Assembly: GCA_000320545.1 (NCBI GenBank)
Contig: ADNK01003386.1
Span: 1 to 27,315 of the forward strand
DNA from: Bigelowiella natans CCMP2755
Taxonomy: Eukaryota; Cercozoa; Chlorarachniophyceae
Length of the DNA: 27,315 nt
Direction: 5' to 3'
The first letter of the stretch is position 1. Every line of letters starts with the position of its first letter. The translations under genes and the position numbers were made by a program. Positions 14,730 to 23,602 of this stretch are shown here, one piece after another. The notes under the pieces are model-generated. The model searched no databases. It saw only the letters and a list, made by a program, of their open reading frames with translations, and was not told where the DNA came from.

Positions 14730-15188
14730 GAGGAGCTGGTTGCTTAGACGCATATTAGTCCCAGACTTCATTCTCGTTACGCATCATCTCGATACTTTTA
14801 GACGCATATCTCTCCCAGACTTCATTCTCGTTAGGCATCATCTCTATACTACTTTTTTGACAACACGCACTCACCATGACGAATGATTACCTTTTGTAGA
14901 CTGATACAATTATATCCGTCCAATTGCTTGAAGGTCACCACACTTTCCTAAAAGATGATGATTGAAAGTGACAGTGACTATCATCAGTTTGAGAGATTGT
15001 TGTACTCAAAGTGTACGACGTTCAGGATGATAAGTCAGGATGATTAGATCGACAATGTCCTTTTTCTTCTAGTCCATCGTTGAGTGTAGTTTGTTGAAAT
15101 GGTGCTCCTCCTTATTACCTTAGTTTCGATGGTCTCAGTCAAATAGTAGTACATTGCAGATGCGCATATCACGCAACAGCAAAAATAC
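3209..15188 (-). CDS. Very exon-rich RCC1-like repeat protein (whole-gene span)
   Basis: At least 25 short coding segments can be chained on the minus strand across this span, most with AG/GT borders and matching phase. The product has a Cys-, Tyr- and Ser-rich N-terminal part (exons between 15188 and 11770) and then a long series of units with the pattern A-F/Y-x-A-L-x-S/D-x-G-x-V-x-x-W-G, often followed by a Gly-rich loop and a Val/Ile-rich helix. This matches the RCC1-type or 'WG' tandem repeats that form beta-propellers, seen in many ochrophyte proteins (family knowledge). I do not recognise the exact gene. The 5' end is unresolved: the first clear exon (15119-15188) needs an upstream exon, or translation starts at the ATG at 15154. 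A possible end is the TAA at 3209-3211, but an RCC1-like exon at 2737-2794 suggests the gene continues to 974. Joins are uncertain around 14.6-14.8, 10.0-11.7, 9.0-9.6, 7.2-7.9 and 4.5-5.0 kb. Confidence 0.55.
3895..3969. repeat. compound (AT)n-(TG)n microsatellite
   Basis: About 24 AT units followed by TG units. It is intronic between the minus-strand exons at 4206-4301 and 3456-3529. Confidence 0.95.
5589..5655. repeat. compound (AC)n-(AT)n microsatellite
   Basis: AC units (5589-5617) pass into AT units (5621-5655). It lies in the intron between the minus exons at 5938-6050 and 5487-5543. Confidence 0.95.
5938..7157 (-). CDS. RCC1-like repeat exons, block 2
   Basis: Four exons chain in phase: 7103-7157 (1 to 2; 'YRSYDYHSLFGDEGDIPS'), 6890-6925 (2 to 2; 'KCIYAAFIDDE'), 6620-6666 (2 to 1; 'DTVAHDLKRLQIQKI'), 5938-6050 (1 to 0; 'DFTRGAAAIIKN' and later 'NSDIYIWGDFFEDR'). 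The last donor is a consensus GTGAGT. The last exon is a WG unit in which the usual SDG turn is enlarged to an Asn/Asp-rich loop. The plus-strand open frame at 6835-7029 is antisense to these exons. Confidence 0.6.
7926..9887 (-). CDS. RCC1-like repeat exons, block 1
   Basis: Exons in reading order: 9847-9887 (1 to 0; 'YTALRDDGTVFTW'), 9642-9698 (0 to 0; 'GDLTALNIDISTVASNLAE'), 9538-9561 (1 to 1; 'SPLALNK', entry phase does not match the previous exon), 8916-8990 (1 to 1; 'ALGSNGKVIAWGHSSYGG'), 8595-8672 (1 to 1; 'VNVSDIYAISAGFAAWDRES'), 8291-8328 (1 to 0; 'GKLISWGGSPFSN'), 7926-7969 (0 to 2; 'SMVALNNVTQVQS'). The last four join in phase and spell the repeat: strand with AL/AW, turn with SNGK or ESGK, strand VIAWG or LISWG, Gly-rich loop, then a V-rich segment. 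Further fragments of the same type may lie at 9030-9160 ('NIYEMWCDDG', 'AAFSCFRDYDLTN') and near 7810-7850 ('EVNVVHSNSLQFM'). Confidence 0.65.
8228..8334. repeat. tandem duplication covering an exon end and its donor
   Basis: Two copies of about 50 bases lie side by side. Both contain the words CATACGTTAGA, ATGGTGAA and AAGATATTAGCT. The right copy contains the minus-strand exon 8291-8328 and its donor (GTATGT on minus). The left copy repeats the exon 3' part and donor with a few changes (GGGGGGTGA against GGGGTGG), which shifts its frame. Confidence 0.8.
10349..10713 (-). CDS. Two linked exons with a helical segment, minus gene
   Basis: Exon 10660-10713 (phase 0 to 0) reads 'ISWQLANAADEIPELRKK' and exon 10349-10398 (phase 0 to 2) reads 'VLRVVATKNPNALQGT'. 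They join in phase across an intron of about 260 bases that ends in a CTAATT-type acceptor (as read on plus). The segment is charged and looks helical, unlike the neighbouring WG repeats. It could belong to a linker or to a separate small domain. Connections to both sides are unresolved. A candidate exon at 11289-11372 ('STAGQLQAYSSNSYVNIAAA') lies upstream in the same strand. Confidence 0.45.
11669..11764. repeat. (CTG)n and (GGT)n trinucleotide tract
   Basis: CTG units pass into GGT units, with short interruptions. On the minus strand this is open in all three frames (Pro/Ala, His/Gln or Thr-type runs), so open frames here are weak evidence. The flanking unique exon at about 11770-11919 is better supported. 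Confidence 0.9.
11770..12251 (-). CDS. Ser-rich and acidic/Tyr exons of the minus gene
   Basis: Exon 12173-12251 enters in phase 2 and leaves in phase 0. It reads a Ser run ending in 'SSEPWCHCQ', and its entry phase matches the exon ending at 12807. The exon starting at 11919 (phase 0) reads 'LLSVDDVAKYEYSREEIYEW' and then a Ser-rich linker. It stays open into Pro and Ala runs encoded by the (CTG/GGT)n repeat at 11669-11764, so the true donor is unclear; GT at 11769 is one candidate. The two exons join in phase. Function is not recognised. Confidence 0.5.
12807..15188 (-). CDS. N-terminal exons of the minus gene (Cys/Tyr/Ser-rich region)
   Basis: Exons in reading order with start and end phase: 15119-15188 (2 to 0; 'AMYYYLTETIETK'), 14891-14947 (0 to 0; 'VVTFKQLDGYNCISLQK'), a segment from 14841 downward (start 0; 'MMPNENEVWERYASKSIEMM', inside a tandem duplication, donor unclear), 14473-14533 (0 to 1; 'FEVKEGHYNCSHEAFR'), 14161-14270 (1 to 0; 'GFIPSETNQQTNDPTMIM'), 13806-13881 (0 to 1; 'IPMYFEGYTQCQLNDVSKW'), 13591-13666 (1 to 2; 'SSNQTRNDSNLITFDG'), 13333-13398 (2 to 2; 'YQARLSYQSPHAEYYNQNPI'), 12807-12905 (2 to 2; 'YGYGYKSCLNPKNGAPATDA'). 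Cysteines recur singly, and NxS/T sequons (NQT, NDS is not one) and Ser runs fit a secreted protein; this is an inference. No known domain was recognised. Confidence 0.6.
14683..14729. repeat. (TTC)n microsatellite
   Basis: About 15 perfect TTC units, intronic on the minus strand, where it reads as GAA. Similar TTC or GAA tracts lie at 4588-4630, 7190-7224, 13270-13313 and 22208-22241. Confidence 0.95.
14752..14845. repeat. tandem duplication in a coding-like segment
   Basis: Two copies of about 50 bases share GACGCATAT, CCCAGACTTCATTCTCGTTA and GCATCATCTC. On the minus strand the pair reads as a duplicated peptide with the core 'EMMPNENEVW' and 'EMMRNENEVW', open until a TAA at 14766-14768. 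One copy may be exon and the second a decayed duplicate. Confidence 0.75.
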
Positions 15189-15233
15189 CTGATTTAATTA
15201 TGCACTGTTACAAAAAATGATGATCTCATTATC

Positions 15234-15356
15234 ATACACATTCTTATATTTGAATGGAAGCATATTTCCGTTCACAGTGTTGTTTTAAAGTCATTCCTAC
15301 ATATGGATGGAACCATATTTCCGTTGAGGGTGTTGTTGTGTTTTAATGTCATTCTG
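15234..15356. repeat. tandem duplication of about 60 bases
   Basis: Copy 1 (about 15237-15297) and copy 2 (about 15298-15356) share GGAAGCATATTTCCGTT/GGAACCATATTTCCGTT, GTGTTGTT, TTTTAA and GTCATTC. It lies between the first clear minus-strand exon and the ABM-like relic. Confidence 0.8.
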
Positions 15357-15367
15357 TTTATTTAGTT

Positions 15368-15718
15368 TTAACCGACAAGATGCAGGAGATGACAACGAGG
15401 GTTCTTAAAGGCCTCAGTGGCTTCGAAGTCCTTGAATCGAAGAACAACGAAGGAATTGGAACCTTAGAGCATAATCTCTGCAAAGATGGCGTCTCAGCAT
15501 TGTTCTGTTTCCCAGATGATGAAAAAGACAATTTCGTTTTCTTGTCAACACGCTGGCTCCGCTGCTGCATTCTATCGATTCCTAGGATGGAGAAGAATGG
15601 TGACAAAGAGCGACTTCTTCTTGGCCTCAATGTCAATGCTTCCCCTCCCTCCTTGGTCTAATTCGATGTTGTATGATGTGTGCTCCTCCTCGGAACGGAA
15701 TTGGTGGGTGGTGTGAGG
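15368..15718 (-). pseudogene. Relic resembling an ABM-type (antibiotic biosynthesis monooxygenase/Dabb-like) domain protein
   Basis: One minus-strand frame from about 15718 to a TAA at 15368-15370 reads like a protein for about 115 codons without a shift. It has 'EEEHTSYNIELDQGG', then 'KKSLFVTILLHPRN' (first strand of an ABM fold), 'NAAAEPAC', 'ENEIVFFIIWETEQC' and 'NSFVVLRFKDFEATEAFKN', ending 'RCHLLHLVG'. The order strand, helix, 'AEPxC', strand, 'NxFVVLxxFKDxEAxxAF' is that of ABM/Dabb-like proteins (family knowledge, from memory). Four stops interrupt it: TAG 15572-15574, TGA 15545-15547, TGA 15494-15496 and TAA 15464-15466. Each is one C-to-T change from a Gln or Arg codon. The plus-strand frame 15380-15661 (93 codons) is open across the same DNA and is the main alternative. 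Neither has a clear promoter or splice context. Confidence 0.4.
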
Positions 15719-15761
15719 CAGATGCTACTCCGTGGAAAGCGACGTTACAAACGAACTGTGT

Positions 15762-15791
15762 GGGTTGGTTGGTTGGTTGGTTGGTTGGTTG
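15762..15791. repeat. (GGTT)n tract
   Basis: Seven GGTT-type units about 220 bases before the plus-strand start. The G-runs are only two bases long, so at most a weak two-tetrad quadruplex could form. Confidence 0.9.
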
Positions 15792-15840
15792 TCGGCTATT
15801 TATTTTCGGATCGGATCGGAACAGCGCGACATGGAATAAC

Positions 15841-15922
<82 letters not shown>

Positions 15923-15926
15923 TGGC

Positions 15927-15967
<41 letters not shown>

Positions 15968-16010
15968 TGGCACAACTACAGCTTCTTCTTCTTTCACGTG
16001 GACATCATTG
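15792..16010 (+). promoter_or_regulatory. probable 5' leader/promoter region of the plus gene
   Basis: It lies directly upstream of the proposed start at 16011, in the divergent interval between the plus and minus genes. It is mostly the (CAA)n array, then a pyrimidine-rich stretch (about 15981-15995). I see no clear TATA box or initiator. The role is inferred from position only. Confidence 0.3.
15842..15972. repeat. long (CAA)n array with TTGGCA interruptions
   Basis: About 27 CAA units are followed by TTGGCA (15922-15927), about 13 further CAA units and a second TTGGCA (15967-15972). The array ends 39 bases before the ATG at 16011, so it is probably promoter or 5' leader of the plus gene. 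The poly-Gln, poly-Asn and poly-Val frames across it are read-throughs of the array. Confidence 0.9.
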
Positions 16011-16102
16011 ATGATGACGCTGCCAACCCCTCCCTTCAATGCAGCAATGTATCTGCTGCTCGCCATCGTTTCTCTTTGGTACTACTACCACTACTGCTAC
16101 TG

Positions 16103-16137
<35 letters not shown>

Positions 16138-16183
16138 GCTGCTACTACTGCTACTACTACTGCTACTACTGCTACTACTACTG

Positions 16184-16214
<31 letters not shown>

Positions 16215-16621
16215 GTGTTCTAAATCAAGTTCCTCTCTGACCCATTATCATTTTCCCTCCACCATTAAAGTGAAAGAGGTTTTGCAGCACCATCCCTTCG
16301 GTATCCTCCTGGGAGGATGAGGTCGTCGACGTTGACAGCAACGTAAGAAATCCTGTGTACCTTAGAGCTAATACAATCTATGATCCCGAGGAGGAGGAGG
16401 AGAAGGATACATGGGAAAAGAGCAGTGAAGGATAACGTATACAAGAATATTGATGTCAATATTGATACGTTTGTAGGAGGATTGCATCATCATCGTTGTC
16501 GTTGCCTGCCCTTCTCCCGTCGTCTTCTTCTTGCCATATTTCGAATATGAGACTTTCTTCCCCGAAATCAAGTCTTGCTATGCTTACTAAAGAAACCAAG
16601 AAAGAACTTCCTCCTCAGCAG
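16011..16621 (+). CDS. Exons 1-3: bipartite plastid presequence and start of the mature protein
   Basis: Exon 1 from ATG 16011 reads 'MMTLPTPPFNAAMYLLLAIV', with a hydrophobic core typical of a signal peptide. Joined to 16271 (phase 2) it continues 'CERGFAAPSLRYPPGRM', rich in Arg, Ser and Pro. GFAAP is similar to the F-containing cleavage motif (ASAFAP type) of secondary-plastid presequences (family knowledge). Exon 3 (16477-16621) is Ser-rich ('SSSLSLPALLPSSSS') and ends in 'AMLTKETKKELPPQQ', which should be the mature start. A second model is also in phase: ATG 16039 joined to the stronger acceptor TTTTGCAG at 16287, giving 'MQQCICCSPSFLFAPSLRYP'. It has a better splice site but a poor signal peptide. 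Confidence 0.65.
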
Positions 16622-18549
16622 GTAGTTACTAACATGCGATATTTATTCAAAATCGTCATCTATCCGTGGCTCCTTGGTTCTTCTATCATTAGGTTATCAG
16701 TGCAGTTGAGAAGCTAGGAGGGCAGGTCACCATCCCGGATGTTGCAGCGGTAAAATAATAATACCGCATGGTACCTATGATTTGATGTTGCAGCGGTAAA
16801 ATAATAATCCTAATAATACCATCCCGGATGTTGCAGCGGTAAAATAATAATACCGCATGGTACCTATGATTTGTTGTGTATGTGTGTGTGTGTGTGTGTG
16901 TGTAGTTGCGTGGAAGTAGTAGTAGTAGTATAGGAGTTAAATTTATTACAAAAGCAGCGGTCTATAGTTAATATTGGTATTATCATGAAAGGGTAATGTG
17001 ATTAATCACTCACTGACTCACTCAACGATCTCTGTATCTTCTTCTTTTTGTTGTTTGTTATTGTTCATGATGATTTGTTTAGACTGCGGGGATTCCTTTA
17101 CAGCAATCACAACAAGGCCTAGTAAATCTAGCAGCTCTAACCGGTGCAACTGTCCAAGTCTCCAAAGATGGTAGTAGCAGCAGAAGTAGTAGTAGTAGTA
17201 GTAGTAGTAGAAGTAGTAGTAGTTGCATTATTCGTACCATTTCTTATCAATTTCCAGGTAGTAGGCACTACCATGTTGTTATCAATCCATTTGTTAGTAA
17301 ATAGGATTGCATTACTCAAATGCAGTTTATAGTTTATCTGTCATTACTCGTTGTTGTTGTTGTTTCCTGGTTAGAGATTGGTGGTACTAAGTAACTAGTT
17401 GTTGTTTTCCTGGTTAGAGATTGGTGGTACTAAGTAACTGCGTGCGTTGTTCAAAAGATAGAGATTATCATATTGAATTATTATTATTCATGATGATTCT
17501 TCTCATCCATCGTCGCTTATCATTACTATTCATTCCAGGCGATTTATTATATAAGTTTCCATCTGGAGTGCGTGGCGTGTTGTTGTCCCGGTCAATGAAG
17601 CAAAGGATGATCCAAACATGGGGAAAGACTTGGCCGGTCATGCTCTATATCACACGCGTTGTATTCGGGTAGTAGTAGTAGTAGTAATAGTAATAATAAT
17701 AACAACAGCAATCTGTATTCAGCGACAACAATGATATGTATATATAATAATGATAAGAATTAATAATAGCAATAGGAATAAATGCTACTGACAGTCATGC
17801 TTCATCACATAATTGAGCTTACTACTTCATCACATAATTCAACTTAATAATTACCAACACAGCACCATACTCAGAGCCTATAACGATAATGTGCAATAGG
17901 AATCAATAGACAATACAAAACACTACACAGTAGTTGCTGCCACCACCATCTCCTCCTGCCTTTGTTATGATCAGATTACTATCTGACATTCTCCGTCCGT
18001 TGATTATGATCTATTATCAAATCAAATCACAAATACAGAATAATGCTCTTTGCATCAATAACGGCCATAACATTGAGTATCACCATGCTAGCATCTGCTT
18101 CTTCGAGGTCTTCTAGCGATGATGGTAAGTTTCTAGTTGTGAATAATCAATGAGGATGATGTTGATGAAGAAAAATAACCCGATGAAAAAGATGAGGTAG
18201 AGAAATGCACGCCATTGCATGATAATATATATTGCGGAATCCCATCCATGCGTTGCTGCAATTTCCATGATCATCGTCACGCGTACATAATCACTGAACG
18301 TATTATTATCACTGTATTATTATCTATGTGTATTACTATTTGTTATTCGGAACACGGACAAAGACAACGGCGGGGGAGGGGGCGGTTTCATGCCAGGACC
18401 AAACTTCTTTTTCGTAATCATAACAACACATACTAACATTAAGTAGTTAGTAGTAGTAATAGTAGTAGTAGTATGATAGCAGGTTTTGATACTATGCACA
18501 AGGTGCCACTACTGTACTTGAAACATATGTGCGTGTATTTTTGTCAAAA

Positions 18550-18589
<40 letters not shown>

Positions 18590-18668
18590 ATTATGTGTCA
18601 GTAACTTAGATTATTGAAAATTATCAAAGATGATGATGAGAGAATATATAACGTTGTCGCTACTCTTT

Positions 18669-18709
<41 letters not shown>

Positions 18710-19125
18710 TTATATTTGTTTGCCAGCAAAGACGGCACACATACAACGAATAATCTTATTTTTTGCTTGTAGATTAACATCTCTTCATCATTCTCAATGT
18801 TGATACACGAAGATGCATAATACGTGATTGTCCATGCTCTGTAGTTGTAACACCGTCATTGTCATCATCATCATTATCATCATCATCATCATGTAAATAA
18901 TGCATGTAATTACAAATAACAACATCGTATTGGCAATAATAGATTCACATTGGCCCCTCTCCGTTCGACTTCCTTCGTTACGATTAGTCAGTATATATAC
19001 CTAGTAGTAGTAGAAGTAGTTGTAGAAGTAGTAGTAGTAGTAGTAGTTGCTGTTGTTGTTGTTGTTGTTGTTGTTGTTGTAGCAGTAACAGTAGGCATCA
19101 TGAGTAATACCAAAATAAGAATAAG

Positions 19126-19163
<38 letters not shown>

Positions 19164-19541
19164 GTCATGTACACACTCTCGAATAAAGCTATTAAAGACA
19201 TCTAACAGTAATAGGAGAGGAAAGACTAAATAAATACTACAATCTTAACGATGAGCATGGACAACAACGATGATGACATTAATAGTGAATGAACATGCTG
19301 TTGATGGTGATAATGATGGCGTAATGAGGCTGAAAATGATTATATTTATTTAATATTATGATGGTATATGTATATCGTTCTTATTTGTTGGTTATCTATC
19401 TCATCAACTAATTAGTGCATACTCGAGCCCTTATCGTCGTAGCAGATACAGCACTCGAACTCGGTATTAATAGTAATAAATGATAGTAAAATACAGCATC
19501 ATAATACATATAGTATTACCTACCCCAACTTGATTTGTTTT

Positions 19542-19575
<34 letters not shown>

Positions 19576-19707
19576 AGCAGTTCCACCAAGATACAGCAGA
19601 AATTAGTAATACATGAAGAAGAGAATAAGATAATGATGATGATGATGACAAATACAGACTACATATATCCTGATGATCGATGGAACTACTTACTTACTCA
19701 TCAATTG

Positions 19708-19738
<31 letters not shown>

Positions 19739-19913
19739 CACTTACTATATGAATGCTGCACTTACTGACTTATATTAGCTAAATTGTCTTGTTACTACTA
19801 GTACGAACAAGATGATAAACTAATGATGAGAACGACGATCGACAACATTGTGTTTGTTATTTCTTCTATGCGTTGTTATTACTTACTCACCCTTATTAAT
19901 ATATGATTAATAT

Positions 19914-19965
<52 letters not shown>

Positions 19966-20882
19966 GGTATTTCAAAACTCCCTAACCCCCCCTTCGTACT
20001 AATATAATCATTAATATTTAACGAAGGGCAATGACAGCGGAGGATGAGGTGAGGGGCTCCGGCTATATTGACGACCGAGGTTGGACAGCAGTTTGTGTTA
20101 GTTGGTTGTAAGATAATAGTGGTAGTAGTAGTGTATATAGGTGAAAAGGATGAAGAGGAGGTAAGGGTCTCCAGCAGCAGCAGCAGCAGCAGCTATAAAG
20201 GATGATTATAGAAACGATAAAACTATTATGTAAATTGACACATTATTACTTTGATTGATTTAAAACAACATATTAATGATATATATATATAGACGTTAAT
20301 ACATATATCTAATAATAATAATAATAATAATAGGGCCTTATTATCACGATGATATCTACGAATATGAACAAGAAAGGAGAATGGGGATTTTGCCAGTAAG
20401 AGAAATTTTATATGGCAGAAGTTACTTAACACAGAATAAGAAGAAGCAAAAAATCAAAATACAGTCGAGTCAATCAACTAACCAGACTACTGAGTGATAA
20501 TGACAAATTATGGATCAATGTATATGATGAAGATAAGAGTGATGATAACATATTATATGCCGATGTATATGATGATGATGATAACATATGTCTACGACAT
20601 AATTTGTCGGTCTCTTACTTTCTTCTTCTCTGTCTACCTCTCCCTTCTTCTTCTTCTAACTGTTTGCTGGTAGTGGTGGTGGTGGTAGTAGTACTCTTTT
20701 CGAGCTGTCTTATCATTATATCATATTATTCTCCATAATGATGCAATCAATTTCATCTACATGATTATCCTCATGGTCATCATCATGATATGCTACCAGG
20801 CAATCTTTAGCTATGTGTTTGGGGATGGTATCCCTAGAGGTTTGGAAAAGGTAAAAGAGTAGTCCCACTTTCAATCCACATG

Positions 20883-20916
<34 letters not shown>

Positions 20917-21172
20917 TTACTGTATATAAAACTACATTTTTGTGCGCGGCCACATGTCAATCAACTAATAATGACGATATGATGTTCGTTGTTGTCAGTT
21001 TTGTTCTCCATTTTTCACCGTTATCATTGTAAAAACTACCAACAACAGGAACGTCTCAAGATGGCAGCACAGATGATAAGGAAATCAGGCGGAGCTGTGG
21101 TATGAGATGTTTGTTGAGTTATAATATAAAGGAAATAAGGAATCTGGTGGACCTGTGGTATGATGACTTCGT

Positions 21173-21212
<40 letters not shown>

Positions 21213-21350
21213 CCAACTTATGATGATCAACGGGGTGTTTCAATTATCATACGACCCTTGATGATTAGCTAATGCTAATTGCACTGTTTCTCATACTGGT
21301 GCCAGAACCATGTCCATTATATTGATCATCACCTCCATCATGCAAAAATA

Positions 21351-21392
<42 letters not shown>

Positions 21393-21806
21393 CATGTATC
21401 CATTGATTTATTCGTTCAAAGGTTGCAGATCAGCTTGCACCTTACCTGCTTGATCCAAAGGAGATGATGAGTAGTAATAGTGACGTTGATGGTAGTACTT
21501 CTATCAACCATCACCAACCCCCACCAAATGATATAGAATAGTGGGAGAAGGAGGAAGAGGAGGAGGAGGAGGAGGAGGAGGAGGAGAACGTATCCGTATT
21601 TTCTCGTACAAACGGACTGAAAAATAAGAATAATTTTTAAAAAACAGCACACACATCTAGTAGAATCAGTAGTAATTGTCATCCTTAGGAACCTTATCAA
21701 TAATAGTTTGTGACGGACCGATATACCTAGTACATCTGTATGTAGTGTTGATCGATGATCATTGATGTGTCATGTTTGTATGCTGCTTCTTATTCACATG
21801 CATGAG

Positions 21807-21842
<36 letters not shown>

Positions 21843-21941
21843 TTAATATATATAATATCAGGGTCATCATCATCACGTGTAGATGAACGGGATGTACTAC
21901 CGATCCTGCAAGCATTAAGAGTTAGTACTCATCTTATGTAC

Positions 21942-21972
<31 letters not shown>

Positions 21973-22597
21973 CATGTTATGTAGAAGTAGTAGTAGTCAT
22001 GTTATGTAGAAGTAGTAGTAGTCATATTGATGATCATAAAACTGACTGACATTCTTCTTCTTCTTCTTCTTCAAGTATGAATGATCGAATGAAGGAAGCA
22101 ACAAATTACATTATTTATGCTGATTCTTATATACCGATAATGTTGTTTTCTTTTATTTAAAAAGAAAAGGAGATGGTGTAAAACACAGAGTAGTCAGTCA
22201 GTCAGTCAGTAGAAGAAGAAGAAGAAGAAGAAGAAGAAGAAAGGAACGAATGCCGTTATGCTGCAATATAGACGACTAACAGCGAGCGTGATGATGATGA
22301 TAATGATGATGATTATGATGACGATCCGGCATTCATCGACCACCACCATAATCATCATCATCATCATCATCATCATTATCATATTATAACAATTAGCTAT
22401 GAACGACTGCTATTAGGGTCATCCAGAAGTAACAGAAAGCGGCACTATCGTATACGTCTTTCCTGAGTTGCAATTATCTGCCAGCGGTCGTTGTGATATT
22501 ATTTTAAAAAATGGATGATTTTGTGGATGATTTGATGTGAAACCCAATGACAATCACATCGAAAGAGAAGGAAACTATTAGCAGCAACGACGACGAC

Positions 22598-22630
<33 letters not shown>

Positions 22631-22802
22631 AAATAAGAAGAGGAAGAAAAGCCACTCAAGTCACGTCATTCTCGTAGTAGTAGCAGTAGTAAGTAGTAGT
22701 AGTAGTAGTAGCAATTTGTCAGTCATGATATGTACCCCATGTCGTTCCTACTTCTTCTTGATGATGATGATGATGATGATGATGATCCATTCCTCCCATT
22801 CC

Positions 22803-22848
<46 letters not shown>

Positions 22849-23444
22849 CTTAATCCTATCTGTCCTACCTACCATATCCATCAGCTGCAAGGCGAGAAAG
22901 GGCCCCTTTTCCTCCTAGTTACTTCTCTGAGCCTACCATTTCCTTTTCACAAGCTGCTGGGGGAGAAAAGTTTACTGCGGGTTAGTAAGAGTAGTAGTAG
23001 AGTAGTGGCGGGGGTGGTGGTGGTGGTGGTGGTGGTGGTGGTGGTATAATACTCAAAATACTATATAGGATAAAGACGATGATAGGGTACATATTATATA
23101 TATACACATATATACATGTACACATATAATATGTATGTTTATATTGTTTATCAGTATATTCATGCAATTGTAGTACAACGTTGCGGATCATCATGAACGT
23201 TTCGTTGTGTTGTATTCTCATCTCCTTTCTCTTCTTCTTAATCACCACTACCACTACCAGGAGCTCTGTGTGCTGCAAATTTAGCCCTCGTTCTGTACCT
23301 TGGATCAATGCTTAAAAAGTAAATAATAATGGGATAGAGTGATGATAGAGTGATAGGGGTGACAGAGAGGGGAGGAGATCAGGGAGAAGCGTGTGTCGTT
23401 GTCTGCTGTCTGAATTGTTATACTGGGATAATGAAACGACGTAT

Positions 23445-23476
<32 letters not shown>

Positions 23477-23571
23477 AGTGTGTGAGTAAGTGTAATACTA
23501 ATGGAATAATCAAAAAGTAAGTGTGTGTGTGTGTGTATGTGTTTGTGTGCGCTGCTGAAACTCACTCCAAA

Positions 23572-23602
<31 letters not shown>

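Noticed and set aside
15380-15661. Plus-strand 93-codon frame over the ABM-like relic
   Set aside because: Reasonable composition, but no family motif and no splice link to the plus gene. The minus reading matches a known domain pattern. Kept only as the alternative.
15762-15791. G-quadruplex in the (GGTT)n tract
   Set aside because: G-runs are only two bases long, so a stable quadruplex is doubtful. The telomere itself is a much better candidate and is not novel.
15673-16240. Long plus frames with poly-Gln, poly-Asn and poly-Leu, and the minus poly-Val frame
   Set aside because: They are read-throughs of the (CAA)n and (CTA)n arrays, open in several frames at once.
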